26,227 nt of DNA, taken from CAZBWS01 sp964495705 (GTDB lineage Bacteria > Pseudomonadota > Gammaproteobacteria > HTCC5015). Below the pieces are notes generated by a model that was given only the letters and a program-made list of their open reading frames with translations, did no database searches and was not told where the DNA came from. Position 1 is the stretch's first letter, and each line of letters begins with the position of its first letter. Where the stretch lies: the NCBI GenBank assembly GCA_964495705.1, contig CAZBWS010000031.1, forward strand, positions 1-26,227. The letters run 5' to 3'. Below, piece after piece: positions 8,356-15,447 of this stretch. Made by a program: the position numbers and the translations under genes.

Positions 8356-11067
8356 TTATTGGCACTCCTCTGCAGGTGTGAATTCGAGGGCGGCTGAAGA
8401 GAAATTAATGTTTGGAGACTCTTCATCTATTGCTGTTGCCGCATCACTGCTAATTCTGTTGCAATAGGCTATAGGATCAATGCTGGAGCCTGTTAAGGGC
8501 CCTACAGTTGGTATTCCATCTGCCGTAAAAGCACTTTGGCCAGGCAGAGTGCTTATTAGCTTAATAAAGTCTGCGTCATCGGCTTCAGAGGGGCTGTCAT
8601 CCAAAATATCGAGGGTCTGCAAGCTATTCGATTCATTCAAATCAATAGACTCTAAAAAGATTTGCGCTTTGTTCGCAGCGTGAAGTATGGCCTCGAAACG
8701 ACCTGATATAGTGATTGTTTGCGTGCTTAAAGAATCACTGACATCCTTGTTTTCTGCATAAATGCCATAGCCCTGCTTTCTGAAGCTTGCATCTGTGCGG
8801 TTATCATTTCTGACATTAGGTCCAGTGACGTCACAAGTAGCAACAACTGAGCTTCCCGTGCTGGTGCCTGTGCCGCAGTCAATAGCTGCACCATCTTGAC
8901 GCTGACCAAAGCCCGTTGATCCGCTATTTTCTATGTTACCTCTAAAGACGCTATCTTCTATATCGACCTGCATGTTGGTACTCAAGCCGCTTAAGACTAG
9001 CCCACTACCCTCGTTCAAAGAGAGATTGACGTTTTTCAGACTAACCGAGGACTCGCCGTCATCGCTTGTTGGATTTATTGCAACTGCGCCGTAACTCGCT
9101 TGTATCCCTGCCCCTTGGTTATTTTGAATGAGCGCGTTAGTGACCCTTAGGTTTTGTGTAGCCAAAAAGGGTAAAGGGTTTGCCAATGAGTCGGCTAAAT
9201 TTAGCTGTAAAGCGGATTCGTAGGTATCTAAAGTAAGGTTTTCAACAAGAATGCCTTCATTGAGGTTGAAGCTGATCTCGTTGGTCAGTGTGTCGGCGTC
9301 GGCTCCAGCTGAAGAATTACTCGTTGAAATGGCTATTGTTTGGCTAGCAGAGTTGCCGCTGGAACCGAAAACACTGGCGTGAATGCCTCGTCCATTACTC
9401 GATACGGCACTATCAATAATAGTTAATGACTGTGTATTGAAAACGTCTGTCGTCGAGGGAATTGAATCATCTGGGGTGATTTCTGCGTGAATAGCGTCCC
9501 CTAAAACAAGCCTAGCGTTTAAGTTATTGATTGTTAATCTGTTTTCGGTGCTCTCCTCACTATTTGTTAAAAAGTGTATGCCCGTCGAAAAGTTATTTTC
9601 TGTGCTTATTCTGCTATTGTCGTTGTCTAACACGCCAGCTCCAATAATAGTAATATCTGACAATTGCACATTTGCCCCTCGATTATCTTGATTGCCGACT
9701 AGAATGGCCACCTCTGGCATAGCGGAGCCTGTAGGCAAGTCTATAAATTGGGCTGAACTTGTTCCAGGAACAGTCTCTATTTGACTCCAGCCAAGCTGTA
9801 AGCCAGTGGCCGAACTGGCTTGGTACAGGGTAAGGATGGGGTTTGTATTGCCATCTTCACCCAGAAGAATCGGTGATACCTTGCTGCTTAGATTAGCAAA
9901 AACACCCGTGGTAGCGCCATCGCCAGCAATAGATTGCCCATTGGTGAGTTCTAAGTTGCCGATATAGGTTTGCGCATTGCCATTGCGAGTTGCACTGGGG
10001 TCCGCATGTAAATAAATGATTTTTTGTTGTGTGTCATTACCGCAATTCAGTGCTGTAGAGCTGTTTACGCAGTCTTCAATACTGCTAAAAGGAAGTTCTA
10101 TTGTACCGTTGGCATCGGCGGTCGCAACAGATGTCTGGCTGTCTATATGTAAGATGTTTTCTGCTTCAGTGCTTGTTTGCGTTGTAGTTGCCCCAGGACC
10201 ATCTTTTCTGCGCTTGTCTTCATCTAAACGTGACGTTTCACGTACATCAATATCGCGATAGGCAAATTGAGTCATACGCTTATGTAGGCTACGCTTTCCT
10301 GGACGACCTATCTTTCTGCCAAGTGGAAGGCTGAGCTCTAAAAAAGAACGAGTTCCAAATAGGTCATCACTCTCTATAGATACACTGACCTTGAAATTCT
10401 CCCTTGGAAAAGCTTCAATGCGCCCGCGAAGGCCGTCAGTGCTGCCGACAACCGGGGCGCTGTAGTGGTAAATGCCAAGATTGGCACGTATTTCGAAGTC
10501 TTCGGCTCCAGGCAACAAGTAGCCTGCTTCTAGGTCGAACCCTTCCAGAGCTTCTTCTACAACAAGCTGCCCCGGGACGACGGTAGTTACCCGTGTAACC
10601 GTATTACCGGTGAAGTTGTCTTCAAAACTCTCGACATCATCCAGCTCTTCGACAATAAACTCGTCTTCAATTGGTAGGTAAAAATTACTGCGAAACTCCC
10701 ATTTGTCGAGCAGATACTCGCCACCTAAAGTCACTTGGGTGTAGCTTCGGTCGGTTGCGCTTTTGCGGTAATCTAAAAAAGCATATCCACCCAAAATGCC
10801 AGTCTCTTGCTTATTTAGCTTTCTAAATCCAGCGCCTAGGTTCAACTCTTCGGTTTCTTTATCGCTTTTCAATACACGTAAATCACTGTACGCCAGTGCT
10901 TGCCCGTTTTGCCACCAAGGCTGTAGCCAGCGAATACCGGTCACACTTGCATCATCACTAGCGGCGAAAAATACTTCTGTATTATATTTCCACTCAGCTT
11001 GTACGGAGCCTGCTGCTAGGGTGCACAAGGCAAATGTAATGCCAGTAAGCGATCTTTTGTAATGCAT
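8356..11067 (-). CDS. Inverse-autotransporter-like adhesin with beta-helix passenger
   Basis: A 903-residue surface protein. A signal peptide (1-24, SVQA then EWKYN) leads to a beta-barrel of about 25-250 that resembles the inverse autotransporter (intimin/invasin-type) barrel: LGAGFRKLNKQETGILGGYA, FLDYRKSATDRSYTQVTLGG, then a linker HKRMTQFAYRDIDVRE (about 262-277). From about 300 to the end there are repeated short strands rich in N, S, T and D (for example ITIIGAGVLDN, SLKNVNLSLNEGSGLVLSGL), typical of a right-handed parallel beta-helix. In this family the N-terminal barrel inserts in the outer membrane and exports the C-terminal passenger. No bacterial Ig repeats are seen. The passenger's target is unknown, and a periplasmic or enzymatic beta-helix is a less likely alternative. 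Confidence 0.8.
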   Translation of the reverse strand: MHYKRSLTGITFALCTLAAGSVQAEWKYNTEVFFAASDDASVTGIRWLQPWWQNGQALAYSDLRVLKSDKETEELNLGAGFRKLNKQETGILGGYAFLDYRKSATDRSYTQVTLGGEYLLDKWEFRSNFYLPIEDEFIVEELDDVESFEDNFTGNTVTRVTTVVPGQLVVEEALEGFDLEAGYLLPGAEDFEIRANLGIYHYSAPVVGSTDGLRGRIEAFPRENFKVSVSIESDDLFGTRSFLELSLPLGRKIGRPGKRSLHKRMTQFAYRDIDVRETSRLDEDKRRKDGPGATTTQTSTEAENILHIDSQTSVATADANGTIELPFSSIEDCVNSSTALNCGNDTQQKIIYLHADPSATRNGNAQTYIGNLELTNGQSIAGDGATTGVFANLSSKVSPILLGEDGNTNPILTLYQASSATGLQLGWSQIETVPGTSSAQFIDLPTGSAMPEVAILVGNQDNRGANVQLSDITIIGAGVLDNDNSRISTENNFSTGIHFLTNSEESTENRLTINNLNARLVLGDAIHAEITPDDSIPSTTDVFNTQSLTIIDSAVSSNGRGIHASVFGSSGNSASQTIAISTSNSSAGADADTLTNEISFNLNEGILVENLTLDTYESALQLNLADSLANPLPFLATQNLRVTNALIQNNQGAGIQASYGAVAINPTSDDGESSVSLKNVNLSLNEGSGLVLSGLSTNMQVDIEDSVFRGNIENSGSTGFGQRQDGAAIDCGTGTSTGSSVVATCDVTGPNVRNDNRTDASFRKQGYGIYAENKDVSDSLSTQTITISGRFEAILHAANKAQIFLESIDLNESNSLQTLDILDDSPSEADDADFIKLISTLPGQSAFTADGIPTVGPLTGSSIDPIAYCNRISSDAATAIDEESPNINFSSAALEFTPAEECQ

Positions 11068-11435
11068 GGAATTCTAGTACCTTTAATAAAGCATTATTAA
11101 GTTAAATCGTTGGATTTAGCGGGGAACAATAGCAAAAACTATGATGCCAACCAAGAGAAATAATTTAGCATATTAAGCGCACCAGAACTTACTTAAGCGG
11201 TGAGTAGATTGTGCCGAATTTGGCCTTTTTTGCGCATAACGTCTCAAAAAGCGACTTAATGTCGCATTTTGTGCCCCGGTATTAAACTTTGTGATTTAAA
11301 ACGCTTGCGAAACGCAAAAGGCTGGGATAGATTTGAACTTAGAGTTTGATGGGGGGAGGTTGTTTTCTCCAACTTCTCTGACTGCATTGCGATGCAATCA
11401 ACTATTATTTAGAAAACTATACTTTTGGAGTAACT
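11068..11435. other. 368-base divergent intergenic region
   Basis: This region separates the adhesin gene (minus) from the surface cluster (plus) and must hold promoters for both. I see no convincing ORF. Visible structures are GCGAC-TTAAT-GTCGC flanked by A and T runs (11251-11265), and a palindrome ATTGC-GAT-GCAAT (11386-11398) about 38 bases before the first cluster gene, which could be an operator. No -35/-10 pair stands out clearly. The length and the inverted repeats suggest regulated, perhaps coordinated, expression of the two sides. Confidence 0.5.
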
Positions 11436-11870
11436 ATGAAATTTATTAAAGTAACTGCACTTGCTGCAGCAATGATGACTACATTTGGTGCACAGGCTGA
11501 ACTAACTGCTATGGACGACGCTGCTCTTGAAGCGGTTACTGGTCAGACTGGTATTTCTATTGAGCTGGATATTGCTGATATCGATGTCGCTTGGAGCGAT
11601 GGTGACGGCAATACGGCTACTACTGCTGTTGCTTCTCAAGGTAATTTATTGATTCAGAATTTATCTCTTAGCGGTACTGTCACTGTTGATGTTGACGCGA
11701 CTGATGGTTTGGTGATTGGTTTTGCTAACCAGTTTATTCAAACCAATGTGGGCCTTACTTCTGGTGCAGTTACATCTACTAATATTTCAACTGACTTAAC
11801 CCAAACTCAGACTTTGGGTCAGCTTTCCGCTAATATCGCAAGTGGGTCGGTGAACATAACCGCTAAATAG
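11436..11870 (+). CDS. Small exported protein, FilA/DUF6160-like (paralogue 1)
   Basis: A 144-residue protein with a signal peptide (1-21, GAQA then ELTAMDD). The mature N-terminus M26-D-D-A-A-L-E-A-V-T-G-Q37, then TGISIEL, is the signature of small exported proteins annotated FilA-like or DUF6160 in Acinetobacter and relatives (from memory). It also resembles a double-glycine leader. The remainder is rich in T, S, V and N with alternating strands (LLIQNLSLSGTVTVDVDATD) and contains no cysteine, compatible with a beta-rich structural subunit. Two related proteins follow downstream, sharing the VDVDAT segment and a C-terminal LG-x-L motif. GGAG lies 5 bases before the ATG. A strong terminator directly follows, so this gene is probably expressed above the rest of the cluster. 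Confidence 0.75.
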   Translation: MKFIKVTALAAAMMTTFGAQAELTAMDDAALEAVTGQTGISIELDIADIDVAWSDGDGNTATTAVASQGNLLIQNLSLSGTVTVDVDATDGLVIGFANQFIQTNVGLTSGAVTSTNISTDLTQTQTLGQLSANIASGSVNITAK

Positions 11871-11886
11871 ATATAGTGGGTATTAC

Positions 11887-11914
11887 AAAAAGGTGCGCTG
11901 CTGCGCACCTTTTT
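11887..11914 (+). terminator. Terminator/attenuator after the first cluster gene
   Basis: AAAAAGGTGCGC (11887-11898) and GCGCACCTTTTT (11903-11914) form a perfect 12-bp stem with the loop TGCT, ending in T5. It lies 16 bases after the stop of paralogue 1 and 34 bases before the start of paralogue 2. With no room for an obvious new promoter, partial read-through would make the first product in excess. Confidence 0.88.
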
Positions 11915-11948
11915 GTCTATTTTGGATTCTAAAGAAGAGGGGGTAAGT

Positions 11949-12401
11949 GTGAATTACTTGCGTATAGTTGCATTATTGCCTTTTGCTCTTTTGTATTCAG
12001 GGTTCGTTTTTGCTGAGATTGTCGAGCTTGATGATGATGATATGTCAGATATCGCTGCACAATCAGGTTTGTCAATTAAACTAACTGTCGAAGGAGCATC
12101 TGACATCTATTTGGCAGGTAAAACCAACGGTGTATTGTCCTTAAATGGCATTCAATTGAGGCAGCGTGATAGTGGAACAGGTGTGATCTCTACGGTGAGT
12201 TCTGCGGTGACTACTGAGGTTGATGTGGATGCCACAGAGGGTGTTGTCATAAGCACTACATTTGATAGTGATGCAGCTCTGGTGTTGGACTCCATTAAGC
12301 TGTCAGTTAATACGGCGGCAATTACTTCGGCGCCTAGTTTGGGCCGGTTGGCGGTTGTGGATATCACTGGCGCGGCTATCATTAAAGTGCGTAGCCGTTA
12401 A
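11949..12401 (+). CDS. Small exported protein, FilA-like (paralogue 2)
   Basis: A 150-residue protein that starts at GTG 11949, preceded by GAGGGGG. The frame also has a TTG at 11913, but that lies within the terminator. The signal peptide is about residues 1-22 (FVFA, then EIVELDD). The following motif L27-D-D-D-D-M-S-D-I-A-A-Q38, then SGLSIKL, aligns with that of paralogue 1, with A-A in place of T-G. The rest is predicted beta-rich, with VDVDATEGVVI (shared with paralogue 1) and a C-terminal SLGRLAV motif shared with paralogue 3. There is no cysteine. Its stop is 1 base before the next ATG, so the two are likely co-translated. A role as a minor subunit or partner of paralogue 1 is inference. 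Confidence 0.75.
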   Translation: MNYLRIVALLPFALLYSGFVFAEIVELDDDDMSDIAAQSGLSIKLTVEGASDIYLAGKTNGVLSLNGIQLRQRDSGTGVISTVSSAVTTEVDVDATEGVVISTTFDSDAALVLDSIKLSVNTAAITSAPSLGRLAVVDITGAAIIKVRSR

Positions 12402-12402
12402 T

Positions 12403-13104
12403 ATGTTTTTCAGGCGTAATTTGATCGTGTTTATCTGCACGCTTTCTTACGCGATGGTGTCTTTTGGCCTTGAGTACTTGAGCGATGAGGAATTAGCCAC
12501 CTTAGATGGCTATACCTCCAGTGCCATGCTGAAGGAGTATGACGATGAAGGTAATGTTATCTTTAGGCGCGGAGATAGTGAGCCTTGCCGCTATGATCAA
12601 TCTGAAGAAAGCGATGATGTCCGTGCGGGTTGTGAAACGGCCTTTGAAGATGATTATGACGCGATTCTGGCCCGTTCTTTTCAGCGCTACTTGGATCAAT
12701 CATTACCGTTATTGGTAGCAGAAAGTCCACTGGATACATTGGTTGATGGGGTTACCAACCTGGATTTATCTGTGCGTCTGGAGGATTTCAATTACAATCA
12801 TTTTATGTGCGAAGGCATGCCGGATTCTGGTGTGGTTCGCTTCGAGGGTATTTCTATAACCAATGGTGATGGTGGGGCTGTGCGTTTGCGCTCCGCTACA
12901 TCCATTGAGAATGTCTCAAATACAAATACTGGGACCCAAAAAAGACTAATAACTTTACGGTCCGAGCCTATTGACGGTCTGATTGTAATTGAAGCCATTA
13001 GGCTTGGAAGCTCTGTTGAAAATGCCGCAAACAGCGCCTCTTTGGGGCGATTGGCCGTAAAGGTTGGCGGCGCAGAAATAACAATAAGCAGAACAGAGGA
13101 TTAA
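12403..13104 (+). CDS. Exported protein, divergent FilA-like (paralogue 3)
   Basis: A 233-residue protein starting at ATG 12403, 1 base after the previous stop; upstream in-frame starts would lie inside paralogue 2. A signal peptide (about 1-22) is followed by L26-S-D-E-E-L-A-T-L-D-G-Y37, the copy of the motif that most closely resembles a double-glycine leader. An acidic insertion (about 40-95) follows, with Cys in EPCRY, AGCET and MCEGM. The C-terminus NSASLGRLAVKVGGAEITIS matches paralogue 2. The three cysteines and acidic segment are absent from the other two paralogues, so this one may be specialised, for example as a capping or adaptor subunit (inference). It ends 1 base before the C39 peptidase gene. 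Confidence 0.72.
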   Translation: MFFRRNLIVFICTLSYAMVSFGLEYLSDEELATLDGYTSSAMLKEYDDEGNVIFRRGDSEPCRYDQSEESDDVRAGCETAFEDDYDAILARSFQRYLDQSLPLLVAESPLDTLVDGVTNLDLSVRLEDFNYNHFMCEGMPDSGVVRFEGISITNGDGGAVRLRSATSIENVSNTNTGTQKRLITLRSEPIDGLIVIEAIRLGSSVENAANSASLGRLAVKVGGAEITISRTED

Positions 13105-13105
13105 T

Positions 13106-13867
13106 ATGGCAGTTGTTATTCTTGCCCTGATGTTGGTATGGCAAGGCTCGGCCTTGTTAGAATATGAAGTTGAAGATGATGTAGTGCTTAATGTGCCCGT
13201 GCAGATAGGGGTTCCTAATGCCTTGGGCTTACAATACCAAGAAAGTGTTGCAGGGCTTACTTCGTTGAAAGAGCTTAAAAATAAAGGTGTTGTGCGACAG
13301 CACTTTGACTATAGTTGTGGCTCTGCAGCCTTGACCACATTACTGGTTTATTTCTTGGGTTTGGAGCTAGATGAACAGCGCGTAATGAGTGGCCTGTTAA
13401 CCTATGGCCAAAAAGAAAAAATCATTGCAAGGCGGGGTTTTTCACTGGCAGATATGAAGCGCTTTGTATCTGCTATCGGCTATAAAAGCGGTGGCTTTAG
13501 GGCGGAGTTTTCTGATTTGGAAGAGCTGACACAACCCGCCATTTTACGTATAGTGCATGGCGACTTTACGCATTTTGTTGTGTTACGAGATATTGTCGAT
13601 GGACGGGCTTTTATTGCTGACCCTGCCTTTGGTAATCTGACATTGACAAAGGAAGAGTTTTTAAAGGTTTGGGATAATATCCTGTTTCTTGTGTATGCCG
13701 GTGAAGGGCAGCGTCAGGCTGGATTAGAACTGACGGACGAAGATATGACATTCATTGGCGAAGACCAAGTCAGTCAGCTTTTGCTGCAGACTATTCCTGC
13801 GTATTATCATCAGCGTGAAAGGGATATTGACTCTGCAGCTAGAGATCGCTTGTCATTTAAGCCGTAA
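13106..13867 (+). CDS. Stand-alone exported C39-family cysteine peptidase
   Basis: A 253-residue protein with a short hydrophobic N-terminus (about 2-18) that suggests export or membrane anchoring, and a peptidase C39-like domain (about 60-200). All expected catalytic residues are visible: oxyanion-hole Q65, nucleophile C71 in FDYSCGSAALTTLL, H156 in DFTHFVVL and D172 in IADPAFG. It lacks the ABC-transporter membrane and ATPase domains that C39 domains carry in bacteriocin exporters. C39 enzymes cut after double-glycine leaders, and the three preceding genes encode exported proteins with a leader-like motif, which are candidate substrates (inference). A similar motif, L209-T-D-E-D-M-T-F-I-G, lies in its own C-terminal part. 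It starts 1 base after the preceding stop. Confidence 0.85.
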   Translation: MAVVILALMLVWQGSALLEYEVEDDVVLNVPVQIGVPNALGLQYQESVAGLTSLKELKNKGVVRQHFDYSCGSAALTTLLVYFLGLELDEQRVMSGLLTYGQKEKIIARRGFSLADMKRFVSAIGYKSGGFRAEFSDLEELTQPAILRIVHGDFTHFVVLRDIVDGRAFIADPAFGNLTLTKEEFLKVWDNILFLVYAGEGQRQAGLELTDEDMTFIGEDQVSQLLLQTIPAYYHQRERDIDSAARDRLSFKP

Positions 13868-13893
13868 AAATTTTAAGTAGTACTGAGAGTTAC

Positions 13894-15447
13894 ATGCTGA
13901 AAAATATTAAAAAAGCGCTGCTAATCACCACGCTTTCTATCTTGCCACTGGCACAGGTCAGCGCTGAAGAGGCAGTGCCTGCTTCAACGCGCATTACTGG
14001 CTATGAGCAGGTTGAGCTAAGAATGCCCATACCCTATATAAAGTTTAATAAAGAAGATCCTATTTTCCCGGAGGGGTATTTTGACCGGCTAAAGGCAACG
14101 CTGGATGGCTTTGGAGAGCACCGAGGATTGAAAATTGAGATTGTGGGTCACTCAGATAGCTCGCGTTTAGGGGCCGCATCTCGTGCTAAATGGGGGTCTA
14201 ACCTAGGTCTGTCTAAGCTGCGTGCAGCTAATGCTGTAAAAGAAATACAAAAGCGCTTAGATATACAGGGTGCAGAATTTATCTCTAGGGGGGCTGGAGC
14301 GAGTGAGCCACTCGTTGAAAATAATAGCCCAGAAAACAAGGCGAAAAATCGTAGGGGCGAAACTAATATTAGCTACGAAAAGCCGATTTATGAAAAAGTC
14401 GAAGTCGTTGCACCGCCTGTTGTGGCAGCCGCCGCTCCAGTATCTGAGCCTGAGCCAGTAGCATCTGCTGAAGAAAAGGCGCGAGAAACACTCGCTGTTA
14501 CAGAAGATGATGAAGATTCCAATACGCTGGAAGAGGCGTTAACGGCTGTTGACCAGAATTACTCTTTAATTAAAAAGGGTGCGTTCAGCGTCCAATATGG
14601 CCATAGCTTTAGTTACTCTTCAGCTGATTCTATTTTGCTCTCTTCGCAAAGCGTGGGCAGCAGCCCCATTGATGTGTCTCGCGATGCGCGTTACACCCAT
14701 AGCACTAGCTTGTCGGGTAGTTATGGCTTATCAAATAATTTGACGCTAGGTGTTTCACTGCCATTTGTGTCGACGGTGCGCAGAGGCTCTACCAACCAAG
14801 ATAAGGCTGAAGATGACGGGCTGGGTGATATTTCACTGAGCTTGCGCTGGCAGCCTTGGCCTGTGCGTTTAGGGGCAGCAAATACCACTTTTTCTGGTAG
14901 CTTAGTGTTGCCGACAGGTACCGATCCTTTTGAAATAGATACTGAAAATACTGTCGCGACAGGTGGTGGTTCCTATGCTGCGTCTATCAGTGCCAACTTT
15001 AATAAAAGCATTGATCCTATTATTGCATATGGTGGAATCTCTTTATCCCAAGCTTTTGATCGTTCGGGTTTGAACCAGCAGCGAGGCACTCGCTTCCTAC
15101 AGAAAGTTGACCCTAAAATGACATTCTCCTACAGCATGGGTATTGGCTATGCCTTATCTTATGGGGTCTCTTTAAATATGGGCTTTCAGCACTCATTTGG
15201 CTCCCGAACAGTATTGACCTTTACTGATCAAAGCTCAGAGGAATCTACTAGTAATAGCAGCTCTTTAGAATCTATTGGCGGGCATAGCGCACTATTTAAT
15301 ATATCAGCTGGCTTTAGGACATCACCAGGAACCGTGATGAGTGTTAATGTAGGAATAGGTTTGACGCGTGAATCTCCTGATTTTGTATTGGGAATTAGCT
15401 TGCCGTTTTCTATCGAAGGGTTTAAGAGCTACTTTGTAGAAGAATAA
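13894..15447 (+). CDS. OmpA-domain plus outer-membrane barrel protein
   Basis: A 517-residue protein. A signal peptide (1-24, QVSA then EEAVP) is followed by an OmpA-like peptidoglycan-binding domain (about 45-160) with IEIVGHSD (D88), GLSKLRAANAV and NKAKNRRGETNI. A Pro/Ala/Glu-rich linker (about 165-215) leads to a beta-barrel (about 228-517) with many alternating strands (LSGSYGLSNNLTLGVSLPF, GLGDISLSLRWQPW), similar to the PF13557 'transporter' barrel type. The order is the reverse of classical OmpA, where the barrel comes first. It probably links the wall to an outer-membrane pore serving the cluster. It overlaps the next gene by 1 base (TAATG). A match to a fil locus protein of Acinetobacter is possible but unverified. 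Confidence 0.8.
   Translation: MLKNIKKALLITTLSILPLAQVSAEEAVPASTRITGYEQVELRMPIPYIKFNKEDPIFPEGYFDRLKATLDGFGEHRGLKIEIVGHSDSSRLGAASRAKWGSNLGLSKLRAANAVKEIQKRLDIQGAEFISRGAGASEPLVENNSPENKAKNRRGETNISYEKPIYEKVEVVAPPVVAAAAPVSEPEPVASAEEKARETLAVTEDDEDSNTLEEALTAVDQNYSLIKKGAFSVQYGHSFSYSSADSILLSSQSVGSSPIDVSRDARYTHSTSLSGSYGLSNNLTLGVSLPFVSTVRRGSTNQDKAEDDGLGDISLSLRWQPWPVRLGAANTTFSGSLVLPTGTDPFEIDTENTVATGGGSYAASISANFNKSIDPIIAYGGISLSQAFDRSGLNQQRGTRFLQKVDPKMTFSYSMGIGYALSYGVSLNMGFQHSFGSRTVLTFTDQSSEESTSNSSSLESIGGHSALFNISAGFRTSPGTVMSVNVGIGLTRESPDFVLGISLPFSIEGFKSYFVEE

Noticed and set aside
11221..11235. Sigma-54 promoter (TGG...GC) in the divergent region
   Set aside because: With the correct spacing, the -12 part reads GCGC rather than TTGC, so the match to the consensus is poor.
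11068..11435. Small RNA gene in the divergent region
   Set aside because: There are short hairpins and T-runs, but no promoter-terminator pair that I could define.
11913..11948. TTG start for paralogue 2 at 11913
   Set aside because: It lies in the T-run of the terminator, while GTG 11949 follows a good ribosome-binding site and starts a clear signal peptide.
12262..12402. Longer N-terminus for paralogue 3
   Set aside because: The upstream in-frame ATG lies inside paralogue 2 and would bury the signal peptide that begins at 12403.
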